Assembly: GCF_030272895.1 (NCBI RefSeq)
Contig: NZ_JALRNF010000016.1
Location: forward strand, 56,674 to 120,673
Reading direction: 5' to 3'
DNA from: Pseudomonas sp. BGr12
GTDB taxonomy: Bacteria; Pseudomonadota; Gammaproteobacteria; Pseudomonadales; Pseudomonadaceae
Length of the DNA stretch: 64,000 nucleotides
Part shown: piece by piece, positions 1-11,042 of the stretch
Position numbering within the stretch: the stretch's first letter is position 1
How the letters are laid out: the number at the start of each line of letters is the position of its first letter
Translations under genes and position numbers: made by a program
The notes under the pieces: generated by a model
What the model was told of the DNA's origin: nothing
Seen by the model: the letters and a program-made list of their open reading frames with translations, nothing else
Database searches by the model: none

Positions 1-2
1 TC

Positions 3-2001
<1,999 letters not shown>

Positions 2002-2013
2002 GCCGCCCCACAC

Positions 2014-2080
2014 GTGTAGGAGCGGGCTTGTCCCGCGATTGAACGCACCGCCCCCTCGCGGGACAAGCCCGCTCCTACAC
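2014..2080. repeat. REP palindrome (paired)
   Basis: Two inverted copies of a GTGTAGGAGCGGGCTTGTCCC-type REP face each other around a short spacer between selO and trxC. The arms are near-perfect complements and could fold into a long hairpin. The core is the variant with TGTCCCGCG rather than TGCCCCGCG. Confidence 0.9.
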
Positions 2081-2103
2081 CCACCTTCAACCCTGGAGTA
2101 CCA

Positions 2104-2538
2104 ATGACCGATCCATTAGTAATCCCCTGCCCCCAGTGCAACGGCCTGAACCGCATCCCCGCCGACCGCCTGGGCGACGCGCCCAAATGCGGCCGCTGCA
2201 AAAGCCCGGTACTGCTGGATAAACCCTTCGAACTCAAGCAAGGCGACTACGCCAGCCAGATCAAGGGCGACCTGCCGTTGCTGATCGATGTGTGGGCCGA
2301 CTGGTGCGGGCCGTGCAAGTCGTTCGCGCCGATCTTCGAGCAGGCCGCCAGCCAGCTCGGCGGACGCTGCCGCCTGGCCAAGCTGGACAGCGAGGCCAAT
2401 GCGCAACTTTCGGGACAACTGGGCATTCGCTCGATTCCCAGCCTGATCCTGCTCAGGAACGGCCGGGAAGTGGCGCGCCAAAGTGGTGCATTCCCACTCC
2501 AGCAACTGCTGGAGTGGCTGCGCAGCCAGGGGATCTAG
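2104..2538 (+). CDS. trxC: Thioredoxin 2 (TrxC)
   Basis: The 144-residue protein has an N-terminal zinc-ribbon with two CxxC pairs (CPQC at residues 9-12 and CGRC further on), followed by a thioredoxin fold with the active-site WCGPC. That arrangement defines TrxC rather than TrxA. It reduces protein disulfides in the cytoplasm and is usually induced by oxidative stress in related bacteria. The length matches the family. Its stop codon overlaps by 4 bases the stop codon of the convergent ParA gene. Confidence 0.94.
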   Translation: MTDPLVIPCPQCNGLNRIPADRLGDAPKCGRCKSPVLLDKPFELKQGDYASQIKGDLPLLIDVWADWCGPCKSFAPIFEQAASQLGGRCRLAKLDSEANAQLSGQLGIRSIPSLILLRNGREVARQSGAFPLQQLLEWLRSQGI

Positions 2539-3308
2539 GCGTTTTCTTCGAGCAGCGCGTGCAACTCGACAAACTGCTGGGTCAGCTTGTGGCGCGGTTC
2601 AAGGTGAATCAGCGGCAGGTTGGCCTGGTGTGATTCACGCATCTTCACCGAACTGTTGAGGTACACCGGCAGCACCGGCAAGCCTTCGGCCAGCAGCTCG
2701 TCGAGCATCTGCTGGGGCAGGCTGGCACGGGCCTGGAACTGGTTGACGACGATGCCTTCGACTTGCAGGTCTTCGTTGTGATCGTCCTTGAGCTCTTCGA
2801 TCTCGGCCAGCAGGCCATACAGCGCCTGGCGGGAAAAGCTGTCGCAGTCGAAGGGGATCAGCACACGATCAGCGGCGATCAACGCAGAAACCGCATAGAA
2901 GTTCAAGGCAGGCGGGGTATCCAGGTAAATCCTGTCGTAGTCTTCGTCCAGTTCGTCGAGCAGCTTTCGCAGCTTGTTGATCTTGTGCTTGGCCTCAAGC
3001 TTGGGCTGCAGGTCGGCAAGCTCGGGCGTGGCCGTCACCACATGCAGGTTGTCGAACGGGGTTTCGTAGATGTCGACCTTGTTCTTCTTGGCGAACGGCC
3101 CGGTGGAGAGGGTTTGCTTGAAGAAATCGGCAATGCCCATGGGAATGTCTTCGCCGGTCAGTCCGGTGAGGTACTGGGTCGAGTTGGCCTGGGCATCCAG
3201 GTCGATCAACAGGGTCCGATAGCCTTCACTGGCACTCACCGCCGCCAGGTTGCAGGCAATGCTCGACTTACCCACACCACCTTTCTGATTGAACACCACG
3301 CGCCGCAT
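2535..3308 (-). CDS. ParA/MinD-family ATPase
   Basis: This 257-residue protein starts [16 protein letters not shown], the deviant Walker A motif (KGGVGKS) of ParA-like ATPases. [10 protein letters not shown] is the A' region and [11 protein letters not shown] the Walker B region. No N-terminal DNA-binding domain is present, so it is a short soluble ParA. There is no parB-like partner next to it, which argues against a role as the main chromosome-partitioning pair; it may position another cargo. It is convergent with trxC, and its upstream region is shared with the start of the aryl polyene operon. Function beyond ATPase is unassigned. Confidence 0.85.
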   Translation of the reverse strand: MRRVVFNQKGGVGKSSIACNLAAVSASEGYRTLLIDLDAQANSTQYLTGLTGEDIPMGIADFFKQTLSTGPFAKKNKVDIYETPFDNLHVVTATPELADLQPKLEAKHKINKLRKLLDELDEDYDRIYLDTPPALNFYAVSALIAADRVLIPFDCDSFSRQALYGLLAEIEELKDDHNEDLQVEGIVVNQFQARASLPQQMLDELLAEGLPVLPVYLNSSVKMRESHQANLPLIHLEPRHKLTQQFVELHALLEENA

Positions 3309-3500
3309 GGAAAGACCTCCGTGTGTCAGGGAAGGTCCGAGTATGTGGGGCTGGCCCCGGCTTGACCAGCACCGTCTGGCTCAAGTTGCCAGAGAAACGA
3401 CCGACAACCGTTTACCGCCGTATGTCGGAAAATTGCAGAACTGTCTGACAAATCCTGTGGCTGGAGGTCTTTTACAGATCGGGATCCTTGTATCCACCAT

Positions 3501-3529
3501 TTGCTACGTACCCACGTCACCGGGATAAT
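3501..3529 (+). promoter_or_regulatory. Candidate sigma-70 promoter of the aryl polyene operon
   Basis: TTGCTA (3501-3506) and GATAAT (3524-3529) are separated by 17 bases, a good match to a housekeeping promoter on the + strand. Transcription would begin near 3536, leaving a leader of roughly 90 bases before the GTG at 3625. The rest of the 3309-3624 gap between the ParA gene and the cluster shows no other gene or clear hairpin. Confidence 0.5.
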
Positions 3530-3624
3530 GCGCGCCACTCGGCGACTGCGCCAACCCCTGTCAGGTCGTGAAGCCCGAGTCACACCCTCGGCAAGGCAGT
3601 CCTTCAGGGCGGGAAACGAGTATT

Positions 3625-4338
3625 GTGATCACCTTCAATATCAGCCAATGGCGGGCGTGGGCGCCCGGCCTGCAGTCGGCCGCCGACTGGCAGGGCTGGA
3701 GCCAGGCGCGCCAACCCTTCGAGCCAGGCGATGCGGCGCCGGATGTGTCGTTCTTGCCCGCCATGCAACGCCGTCGCCTGAGCCACCTGGCAAGAATGGC
3801 GTTCGCCGTGGGCTGGCCGCTGGCCGAAGGACTGCAGGACCTGCCGCTGGTGTTCATCTCCCGCCATGGAGAAACACCGCACACGTTCGCCATCCTCAGT
3901 GACCTGGCAAACGCGCAGCCCTTGTCGCCTACCCGCTTCAGCCTGTCGGTGCACAATGCCGTGATCGGCCTATGGTCGATCATGCGCGGCGAGACCTGCG
4001 AGATGACCGCCCTGGCCGCTGCCGGTGACGGCTTCGAACACGGCCTGCTGGAAGCCGCCGGCCTGTTGCACGAGGGCGCTGCGGCCGTGTTGCTGATCAT
4101 TACCGAAGAACGACCGCCCCAGGCCTACAACGACTGGGTCAAGGACGTGCCGTTCGACTACGCCCTGGGGCTGATAGTGACCCCCGGTGACGACTGGACG
4201 CTGAGCCTGAGCGAAGGCGCCGCGCCCGTCGCCAATGAACCGCATGCGCTGCACTGGTTGCGCAGCCTGCTCTGCGGCCAAACCACCTGTACCCATCGCT
4301 GGAACAACCGTACATGGAACTGGCAACACAAGCCTTGA
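3625..4338 (+). CDS. KS-like chain-length-factor protein (aryl polyene cluster, ApeC-like)
   Basis: The 237-residue protein resembles the N-terminal half of a beta-ketoacyl synthase (the family seen beside aryl polyene ketosynthases). At the position where ketosynthases carry the active-site Cys (for example ACTSG) it reads TALAAAGDG, so it has no nucleophile. It is therefore more likely a chain-length-factor-type partner of a true ketosynthase than an enzyme by itself. I chose the GTG at 3625 (MITFNISQWRAW); an in-frame start at 3568 would add a tail with no family resemblance. It is the first gene of a long co-directional operon and overlaps the next gene by 25 bases. Confidence 0.8.
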   Translation: MITFNISQWRAWAPGLQSAADWQGWSQARQPFEPGDAAPDVSFLPAMQRRRLSHLARMAFAVGWPLAEGLQDLPLVFISRHGETPHTFAILSDLANAQPLSPTRFSLSVHNAVIGLWSIMRGETCEMTALAAAGDGFEHGLLEAAGLLHEGAAAVLLIITEERPPQAYNDWVKDVPFDYALGLIVTPGDDWTLSLSEGAAPVANEPHALHWLRSLLCGQTTCTHRWNNRTWNWQHKP

Positions 4339-5126
4339 GCAGACCACGGGACGCCTTCTACTGGCGCCTGCTGGCCACCGCCTGCAGCTTCCTGCTGTTC
4401 GGCGTCGGCAGCCTGTGCCTGCGCGTGCTGGTTTTCCCGCTGCTGGCCTGCCTGCCCGGTGACCGCCTGCACCATCGTCAACGGGCACGGCACACCATCA
4501 GTTGGCTGTTCTGGCGGTTCGTTCGCTTCATGTACTGCAGCGGCGTGCTCACCTATGAGGTGCAGGGCGCCGAGCGGCTCGGGCGTCCCGGGCAGATGAT
4601 CGTTGCCAACCACCCGTCGCTGATCGATGTGGTGTTTCTCATCGGCCTGGTGCGCCAGGCCAACTGCGTGGTCAAGCAGACCCTGTTTCACAACCCCTTC
4701 ACCCGTGGCCCCGTGCGCGCGGCACAATACATCAGCAACGATGGCAGCATGGCCATGCTCGACACTGCGGCCCAGGCCCTGCAGGCGGGCCAGACCCTGG
4801 TCATCTTTCCCGAAGGCACCCGCACCGTGCCCGGCCAGGCCCTGGCCTTTCATCGTGGCGCCGCCGCCATTGCCTTGCGCGGTGCGAAAATCATCACGCC
4901 AGTGACCATCAAGGTCAGCCCCACGACCCTGACCAAGGCCGAACCCTGGTACCGGATTCCCCGACGCCGCGTGCATTTCAGCCTGCGGATCGGCGAGGAT
5001 ATCGACCCCCAGGCGTTCGCCGCCCAAGGGCCTGCGCCCCAGGCCTCGCGCAAGCTGAACGATTACCTGCACCAGTATTTCACCAAGGAGCTCGCCACAG
5101 ATGAGCGTTCCACAGCAAGACCTTAA
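4314..5126 (+). CDS. 1-acyl-glycerol-3-phosphate acyltransferase-like protein (ApeD-like)
   Basis: This 270-residue protein has a hydrophobic N-terminus (about residues 20-50) and the PlsC acyltransferase motifs NHPSLIDVVF (the NHx4D catalytic motif) and FPEGTRT. In aryl polyene clusters this enzyme is thought to move acyl chains onto or off the lipid anchor of the pigment at the inner membrane; the exact acceptor is not evident here. It overlaps the upstream gene by 25 bases and the downstream ACP by 26, which indicates tight translational coupling. Confidence 0.85.
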   Translation: MELATQALSRPRDAFYWRLLATACSFLLFGVGSLCLRVLVFPLLACLPGDRLHHRQRARHTISWLFWRFVRFMYCSGVLTYEVQGAERLGRPGQMIVANHPSLIDVVFLIGLVRQANCVVKQTLFHNPFTRGPVRAAQYISNDGSMAMLDTAAQALQAGQTLVIFPEGTRTVPGQALAFHRGAAAIALRGAKIITPVTIKVSPTTLTKAEPWYRIPRRRVHFSLRIGEDIDPQAFAAQGPAPQASRKLNDYLHQYFTKELATDERSTARP

Positions 5127-5373
5127 CCGTGACATCAAGCTGCTGATCATCGAGGCCCTGGGCCTGGAGGACATCAGCGCCCAGGATATCGACGACGAGC
5201 AGACCCTGTTCGGCGAAGGCCTGGGCCTGGACTCGGTGGACGCCCTGGAGCTCGGCCTGGCGATCCAGAAGCGCTATGGCATCAAGATCGACGCCGATGC
5301 CAAGGACACCCGCAACCACTTCACCAGCGTGGCCAGCCTTGCGGCTTTCGTCACCGCCAAACAGGCAGCCTGA
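5101..5373 (+). CDS. Acyl carrier protein 1 (ApeE-like)
   Basis: This 90-residue acidic protein has the carrier-protein motif GLDSVDALE, with Ser45 as the predicted phosphopantetheine attachment site. It should carry the growing aryl polyene chain. The start overlaps the end of the acyltransferase gene. A second ACP follows after 9 bases. Confidence 0.92.
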   Translation: MSVPQQDLNRDIKLLIIEALGLEDISAQDIDDEQTLFGEGLGLDSVDALELGLAIQKRYGIKIDADAKDTRNHFTSVASLAAFVTAKQAA

Positions 5374-5382
5374 GACAGCACC

Positions 5383-5637
5383 ATGCAAACCCGCGAAGAC
5401 ATCTTCAACATCCTGCGCGATGCGCTGGTCGAACTGTTTGAACAGGACCCCGACGACATCAAGCTGACCTCGAACCTGTACCAGGACCTGGAAATCGACA
5501 GCATCGATGCCGTCGACCTGCTCGACCACATCAAACGCCAGACCGGCAAGAAAATCTCCGCCGAGGATTTCAAGGCCGTGCGTACCGTCAATGACGTGGT
5601 AGAGGCGGTGCATCGCCTGGTCAATGCTGCTGCATGA
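5383..5637 (+). CDS. Acyl carrier protein 2 (ApeF-like)
   Basis: This 84-residue carrier protein has the motif LEIDSIDAVDLL with Ser40 as the predicted phosphopantetheine site. Two tandem, divergent ACPs are typical of aryl polyene clusters; in the characterised E. coli system they have separate roles, which cannot be assigned here. The stop overlaps the next start as ATGA. Confidence 0.92.
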   Translation: MQTREDIFNILRDALVELFEQDPDDIKLTSNLYQDLEIDSIDAVDLLDHIKRQTGKKISAEDFKAVRTVNDVVEAVHRLVNAAA

Positions 5638-6179
5638 AACGCCTGATCGGCCTCGGCCTGGTCCTGGCCGGTCTGCTCTACCCGTTTGCGGTGTACTTCG
5701 GCATGGCCCACTTTGCCCCCTGGCAATTCGCCCTGCTGCTCGGCGGGCTGTGGCTGGGCCGCGCCTTGAGCCAGGCGCAGCAGCCCGGTGGGCGCTGGAT
5801 GGCCGTGGCCGCCCTGGCGTTCTGCGCCCTGCTGGCGCTGTTCAACAGTCCGCAATGGCTGCGCTGGTACCCGGTGCTGATCAACACCTTCATGCTCGGC
5901 CTGTTCGGCTTGAGCCTTAAATTCGGGCCGCCACTGGTCGAGCGCCTGGCGCGCCTGCGCGAACCTGAACTGCCCGACGCCGCCGTCCGCTACACGCGGC
6001 AGGTGACCCAGGTCTGGTGCCTGTTCTTCCTGGCCAATGGCCTGGTCGCCGGCGCCTTGACCCTGTGGGCGCCGCTGAGCTGGTGGACCCTGTACAACGG
6101 CTTGATCGCCTATGGCCTGATGGGCCTGCTGTTCGCGGTTGAATGGCGGGTAAGACAACGCGTGCGAGGACGCTCATGA
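5634..6179 (+). CDS. Inner-membrane protein of the COG4648 type (ApeG-like)
   Basis: The 181-residue protein is largely hydrophobic, with about five predicted membrane segments (near residues 3-20, 27-43, 55-72, 75-92 and 130-172) and a basic C-terminus. It matches the small membrane protein found between the ACPs and the ligase in aryl polyene clusters. Its biochemical role is unknown. It overlaps both neighbours by 3 to 4 bases. Confidence 0.75.
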   Translation: MKRLIGLGLVLAGLLYPFAVYFGMAHFAPWQFALLLGGLWLGRALSQAQQPGGRWMAVAALAFCALLALFNSPQWLRWYPVLINTFMLGLFGLSLKFGPPLVERLARLREPELPDAAVRYTRQVTQVWCLFFLANGLVAGALTLWAPLSWWTLYNGLIAYGLMGLLFAVEWRVRQRVRGRS

Positions 6180-7855
6180 CCTGGCTGAACCTTGAGCAAC
6201 TGCTGCACCCCACGGGGGCTGCGCGCCCGGTGGCACTGGCACCGTTGCTGGACCACAGCGATCTGAGCCGGCAAGCCCTGCAACTGGCCGCCGGCCTGCA
6301 GCGGCGCGGCGTGCGCCGCCTGGCCCTGTACCTGGAAGATGCCGGGCTGCTGGCCGTGGCCCTGCTCGGTGCCTGGCGTGCCGGGGTGCAAGTGCTGCTG
6401 CCTGCGGACCTGCAGGCGCAAACCCGCCAGCGCTGGCTTGGCGAGGTCGACCTGTGGATCAGCGAACAGCCCCAGGACCAGTCGCTGCAAGCGCTGTTCG
6501 AAGCCCCCCTGCCCGCCGCCGACCTGGACCTCGACAACTGCCACCTGAGCCTGTGCACCTCCGGTTCCAGCGGCGAACCCAAGCGTATCGACAAGCAGCT
6601 GCGCCAACTGGCCAATGAAGTGCTGGCCCTGGAGCAGCTGTGGGGTGAAGACCTGGGTGAGGCCTGCATCATCGGCAGTGTGGCCACCCAACACATCTAC
6701 GGCCTGCTGTTCCGGGTGCTCTGGCCGCTGTGCGCCGGGCGACCGTTCCTGCGCCGCCAATTGCCGTTTCCCGAAGACCTGCAACGGGCCAGCCGCGAAC
6801 ACCCGGCCTTTGCCTGGGTCGCCAGCCCCGCGCTACTCAAGCGCATGGGCGACAACCTCGACTGGCCGGCCCTGAGCCGGGTACGACGGGTGTTCTCTTC
6901 CGGTGGCGAACTGCCGTTGAGCGCAGCACGCGCCCTGCAGCAACGCCTGCAGCAGTGGCCAACGGAAATCCTCGGCAGCTCGGAGACCGGCGGCATTGCC
7001 TGGCGGCAGGCCGACCAGCCCTGGCAGCCCTTTGCCGGGGTGCGCCTGAGCCAGAACGAAGACGGCGCACTGCGCATCGAATCGCCTTACCTGCCGGCCG
7101 GCCATGTCGAGCAGAGTGCCGACGCCGTGGCGTTCACCGCGGATGGTCGTTTCCACCTGCTCGGTCGCCTGGACCGCATCGTCAAGCTGGAAGAAAAGCG
7201 CATCTCCCTGCCGATGCTGGAAAAGGCCTTGCTCGACCACCCTTGGGTCGAAGACTCGCGCCTGGCGCTGATCCAGGAAAACCGCGCCTCGCTGGGGGCC
7301 TTGCTGGTACTCACCAGCGCCGGGCTGCATGCCCTGCGCAACCGGGGCCGACGTGCCGTCACCGAGGCGTTGCGTATGCACTTGAGCCAGCACTGCGAAG
7401 CCCTGGCCCTGCCGCGCCGCTGGCGACTGCTGCGCCAGTTGCCGTTCAATGCCCAGGGCAAAGTGCTCCAGGCCGAGGTCGAGGCCCTGTTGCTGGCGCC
7501 ACGCCCGAAGGGCCCGGAGGTCATCAGTCGCGAGCACAAGGATGCTGAGCTGCAGCTGCAACTGGCGGTGTCCGCAGACCTGGCCTACTTCAGCGGACAC
7601 TTTCCACAGACACCGGTGTTGCCCGGGGTGGTCCAGGTCGACTGGGCGATCGAACTGGGCCAGGCGCTGCTCGATCGGCCACGGCGCTTCGCCGGCATGG
7701 AAGTGCTGAAGTTCCAGCACCTGGTGCGCCCGGGTGACACCCTGGAGCTGACCCTGCGCTTCGACGCCGAACGCGGCAAGCTCTATTTCACTTACCGCAA
7801 TGCCGGGGTGCCCTGCTCCAGTGGCCGCATCGTGCTGGAGGCCAGCGGTGAATAA
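6177..7855 (+). CDS. Aryl-ACP ligase fused to hotdog dehydratase (ApeH-ApeI fusion)
   Basis: The N-terminal part (about residues 1-440) is an acyl-adenylating enzyme with TSGSSGEPK (residues 128-136), [15 protein letters not shown] and [15 protein letters not shown] motifs. It should activate an aryl acid with ATP and load it on an ACP. The C-terminal part (about 450-559) is a hotdog-fold 3-hydroxyacyl-ACP dehydratase with [18 protein letters not shown] chose the ATG at 6177 ([10 protein letters not shown]) because it overlaps the upstream stop as ATGA. The two activities are, from memory, separate proteins in the E. coli cluster (ApeH and ApeI); here they form one 559-residue chain. The ligase is somewhat short for the family, suggesting a compact C-terminal subdomain. 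Confidence 0.88.
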
Positions 7856-8582
7856 GCCCTGTGCGGTGATTCCGGTGTACAACCACGAGCAGGCCGTGCC
7901 CGCCGTGGTGGCCGGGCTGCTCGCCGCCGGGCTGCCCTGCGTGCTGGTGGATGACGCCAGCAGCCCGGCCTGTGCACGTGTGCTGCGCCAGCTGGCCGAA
8001 CAGGAGCATGTGTTCCTGCTGCCGCTGGCGCACAACCAGGGCAAGGGCGGTGCGGTCATGGCCGGACTGCGTGAAGCGGCGCGCCTTGGCTTCAGCCATG
8101 CCTTGCAGGTGGATGCCGACGGCCAGCACGACCTGGCCGATGTCGAGCGCTTCCTGCAGCAGTCCTGCGAACACCCTCAGGCGCTGATCTGCGGTTATCC
8201 ACAGTACGACGCCAGCGTGCCCAAGGGCCGCCTGTACGCACGCTACCTGACCCACGTGTGGGTGTGGATCAACAGCCTGTCGCTGCAGATTCCCGATTCC
8301 ATGTGCGGCTTCAGGGTCTACCCCTTGCCACCGACCCTGGCGCTGATCGATTCGGTCAACCTCGGCCGGCGCATGGACTTCGACCCGGAAATCCTCGTGC
8401 GCCTGAGCTGGCGCAACCAGCCGATGCGCTGGTTGCCGACCCGGGTGCACTACCCGGCGGACGGGCTGTCGCACTTTCGCCTGGTGCATGACAACGCGCT
8501 GATCTCGAAGATGCACGCCAAGCTGTTCGTCGGCATGCTCCTGCGCGCCCCGGCGATCCTCTGGCGACGGTGGCTGGCATGA
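7848..8582 (+). CDS. Family 2 glycosyltransferase
   Basis: The 244-residue protein starts [15 protein letters not shown] (GTG start) and has HNQGKGGAVMAGL and VDADGQHD, the nucleotide-sugar and metal-binding DxD region of GT2 enzymes of the dolichyl-phosphate type. There is no membrane domain. In aryl polyene clusters a GT2 lies next to an LpxL-like acyltransferase, and in some it is fused to it. It probably builds the glyco-lipid anchor of the pigment; the sugar donor is unknown. The GTG at 7848 overlaps the upstream stop by 8 bases. Confidence 0.85.
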   Translation: MNKPCAVIPVYNHEQAVPAVVAGLLAAGLPCVLVDDASSPACARVLRQLAEQEHVFLLPLAHNQGKGGAVMAGLREAARLGFSHALQVDADGQHDLADVERFLQQSCEHPQALICGYPQYDASVPKGRLYARYLTHVWVWINSLSLQIPDSMCGFRVYPLPPTLALIDSVNLGRRMDFDPEILVRLSWRNQPMRWLPTRVHYPADGLSHFRLVHDNALISKMHAKLFVGMLLRAPAILWRRWLA

Positions 8583-9517
8583 GCAACGCTGAGCAGCACT
8601 GGGCCGGGCACCAGGAGCGCGGCAGCTTCTGGCTGATGAAACTGACCGCCCTGGGCATCAAGCTGCTCGGCCGGCGGGTGTTGAGCCCGGTCCTGCATGG
8701 CATCGTCCTGTACTTCTTCCTGTTCGGTGGCCGGGCGCGGCGCAGTATCTGGCAGTACCAGCAACACCTGGCCGACTGGAGCGGGCAAGCCAGCCTGGCC
8801 CCCAGCTACCGGCGGGTGTTCGGCCAGTTCATGGCCTTCGCCGATGCCCTGCTGGACAAGCTCGACGTGTGGAACGGCAAGCTCGACCTTGAGCAGGTCG
8901 AGATGATCGACCCGGCTCTGCTACGCCCGCAATTGCATGGCGGACGCGGGCAGATGCTGGTCGGTGCGCACCTGGGCAACCTTGAGGTCTGCCGCGCCCT
9001 GGCCGAGCTGGGGGAGCGGGTCACCATGAACGTGCTGGTGCACACCCGTCACGCCGAACACTTCAACCGCCTGCTCGGCGAATCGGGGGCCAGCAACCTG
9101 CGCCTGATCCAGGTCAGCGAACTGGACCCGGCGACCATGCTGCAGCTGAGCCAGCGCCTGGACCGTGGCGAATGGCTGGCGATTGCCGGCGACCGTGTGC
9201 CGCTGCAGGGTACGCGGACGGTCGAGGTGGATTTCCTCGGCCACCGCGCCGCCTTGCCCCAGGGCCCCTGGCTGCTGGCCGGGCTGCTCAAGTGCCCGCT
9301 CAACCTGTTCTTCTGCCTCAAGCAGCACGGCCGCTACCAGGTGATCCTCGAACCCTTCGCGCCGGCCATCGAATGGCGCCGCGGCCAGCGCGACCAGGTG
9401 ATCGCCGACTGGGCCGGCCGCTATGCCGAACGCCTCGGTCACTATTGCCTGCAGGCACCGCAGCAATGGTTCAATTTCTACCCTTTCTGGAAGTCCGATG
9501 ACGATGCATCCCCATGA
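8579..9517 (+). CDS. LpxL/HtrB-family acyltransferase
   Basis: The 312-residue protein has an N-terminal hydrophobic stretch and the H(x4)E catalytic motif in GAHLGNLEVCRAL, as in lipid A late acyltransferases. The later region AGDRVPLQGTRTVEVDFLG is also typical. In this cluster it probably acylates the pigment anchor rather than lipid A. The ATG at 8579 overlaps the glycosyltransferase stop (ATGA), so the two are coupled and may act as a pair corresponding to the GT/acyltransferase fusion of other aryl polyene clusters. Confidence 0.85.
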   Translation: MSNAEQHWAGHQERGSFWLMKLTALGIKLLGRRVLSPVLHGIVLYFFLFGGRARRSIWQYQQHLADWSGQASLAPSYRRVFGQFMAFADALLDKLDVWNGKLDLEQVEMIDPALLRPQLHGGRGQMLVGAHLGNLEVCRALAELGERVTMNVLVHTRHAEHFNRLLGESGASNLRLIQVSELDPATMLQLSQRLDRGEWLAIAGDRVPLQGTRTVEVDFLGHRAALPQGPWLLAGLLKCPLNLFFCLKQHGRYQVILEPFAPAIEWRRGQRDQVIADWAGRYAERLGHYCLQAPQQWFNFYPFWKSDDDASP

Positions 9518-11042
9518 TCCCGTAACCTTCGGCGAGTCGCCGCTGGCGATCGAAGACATCCTCGCCCTGGCCCACGGCCAGGCCGAAGCCCGCCTCCAGG
9601 ACGATGGCCAGTACCGTGCGCGCATCGCCCGTGGCGCGCAGTTCCTCGACACGCTGCTGGACCAGGAAGGGGTGATCTACGGGGTTACCACCGGCTACGG
9701 TGACTCCTGCGTGGTCGCGGTGCCGCTTGAACATGTCGAGGCGCTGCCCCGGCACCTGTATACCTTCCACGGTTGCGGCCTGGGTCAGTTGCTCGATGCG
9801 CCGGCGACCCGCGCCGTGCTGGCCGCCCGCTTGCAGTCGCTGTGTCATGGCGTCTCCGGCGTGCGGGTCGAGCTGCTCGAACGCCTGCAGGCCTTCCTCG
9901 CCCACGACATCCTGCCGCTGATTCCGCAGGAAGGCTCGGTCGGCGCCAGCGGCGACCTGACGCCACTGTCCTATGTCGCCGCGACCCTGTCCGGTGAGCG
10001 CGAGGTCATGTACCGCGGCGAGCGGCGTTCGGCCGCCGATGTCCACCGCGAGCTGGGCTGGCAGCCGCTGGTGTTGCGGCCCAAGGAAGCCCTGGCATTG
10101 ATGAACGGCACTGCGGTGATGACGGGCCTGGCCTGCCTGGCCTTCGCCCGCGCCGATTACCTGCTCAAGCTGGCCACACGCATCACCGCGCTCAATGTCA
10201 TCGCCCTGCAAGGCAACCCCGAGCACTTCGACGAGCGCCTGTTCGCCACCAAGCCGCACCCGGGGCAGATGCAGGTGGCGGCCTGGTTGCGCCAGGACCT
10301 CGCCATCGATGCCCCGACCGCGCCGTTGCACCGCCTGCAGGACCGCTACTCGCTGCGCTGCGCCCCCCATGTGCTGGGCGTCCTGGCCGACAGCCTGGGC
10401 TGGCTGCGCGGCTTCATCGAGACCGAACTGAACAGCGCCAACGACAACCCGATCATCGACGCCGAAGCCGGGCGCGTGCTGCATGGCGGGCACTTCTACG
10501 GCGGGCATATCGCCTTCGCCATGGACAGCCTGAAGAACCTGGTGGCCAACGTCGCCGACCTGCTCGACCGCCAGCTCGCCCTGCTGGTGGATGAACGCTA
10601 CAACCATGGCCTGCCCAGCAACCTCTCCGGCGCCAGCGCCGAGCGCGCCATGCTCAACCACGGTTTCAAGGCCGTGCAGATCGGAGCCAGCGCCTGGACC
10701 GCCGAGGCCCTGAAAAACACCCTGCCGGCCAGCGTGTTCTCACGCTCCACCGAATGCCACAACCAGGACAAGGTGAGCATGGGCACTATCGCCGCCCGCG
10801 ATGCCTTGCGCGTGCTGGAGCTGACCGAACAGGTCGCCGCCGCCACCTTGCTGGCCGCCAACCAGGGTGTCTGGCTGCGCCGTCGTGAGGCCGATGCCCG
10901 TGACCTGCCACCGGCGCTGGCCGCCATGCATGAGCAACTGCTTGAAGACTTCGCCCCAGTCATCGAAGACCGCGCCCTGGAAGGTGAGCTGCGCCTGTGC
11001 CTGGAACGTATCGCCGGACAACACTGGAGGCTGCATGCGTAG
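9498..11042 (+). CDS. Aromatic amino acid ammonia-lyase (HAL/PAL/TAL family)
   Basis: The 514-residue protein carries the self-cyclising MIO triad Ala150-Ser151-Gly152 in SVGASGDLTPL and the catalytic tyrosine at 61 in YGVTTGYG. It also has NSANDNPIID, which belongs to the active site. The family removes ammonia from His, Phe or Tyr to give an alpha,beta-unsaturated acid. The substrate-selecting pair reads Phe90-His91 (TFHGCGLG), which is neither the Ser-His of classical HutH nor the His-Leu of classical TAL. In an aryl polyene operon the likely product is cinnamate or coumarate as starter unit, but that is an inference. There is no hut context. Start chosen at 9498; 9504 is an in-frame alternative. 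Confidence 0.9.
   Translation: MTMHPHDPVTFGESPLAIEDILALAHGQAEARLQDDGQYRARIARGAQFLDTLLDQEGVIYGVTTGYGDSCVVAVPLEHVEALPRHLYTFHGCGLGQLLDAPATRAVLAARLQSLCHGVSGVRVELLERLQAFLAHDILPLIPQEGSVGASGDLTPLSYVAATLSGEREVMYRGERRSAADVHRELGWQPLVLRPKEALALMNGTAVMTGLACLAFARADYLLKLATRITALNVIALQGNPEHFDERLFATKPHPGQMQVAAWLRQDLAIDAPTAPLHRLQDRYSLRCAPHVLGVLADSLGWLRGFIETELNSANDNPIIDAEAGRVLHGGHFYGGHIAFAMDSLKNLVANVADLLDRQLALLVDERYNHGLPSNLSGASAERAMLNHGFKAVQIGASAWTAEALKNTLPASVFSRSTECHNQDKVSMGTIAARDALRVLELTEQVAAATLLAANQGVWLRRREADARDLPPALAAMHEQLLEDFAPVIEDRALEGELRLCLERIAGQHWRLHA

Noticed and set aside
2535..3308. Main chromosome-partitioning parA
   Set aside because: No parB neighbour and no gidA/gidB context; kept as a generic ParA-family ATPase.
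9498..11042. Annotation as histidine ammonia-lyase of the hut pathway
   Set aside because: No hut genes nearby, atypical selectivity residues, and it is coupled within an aryl polyene operon.
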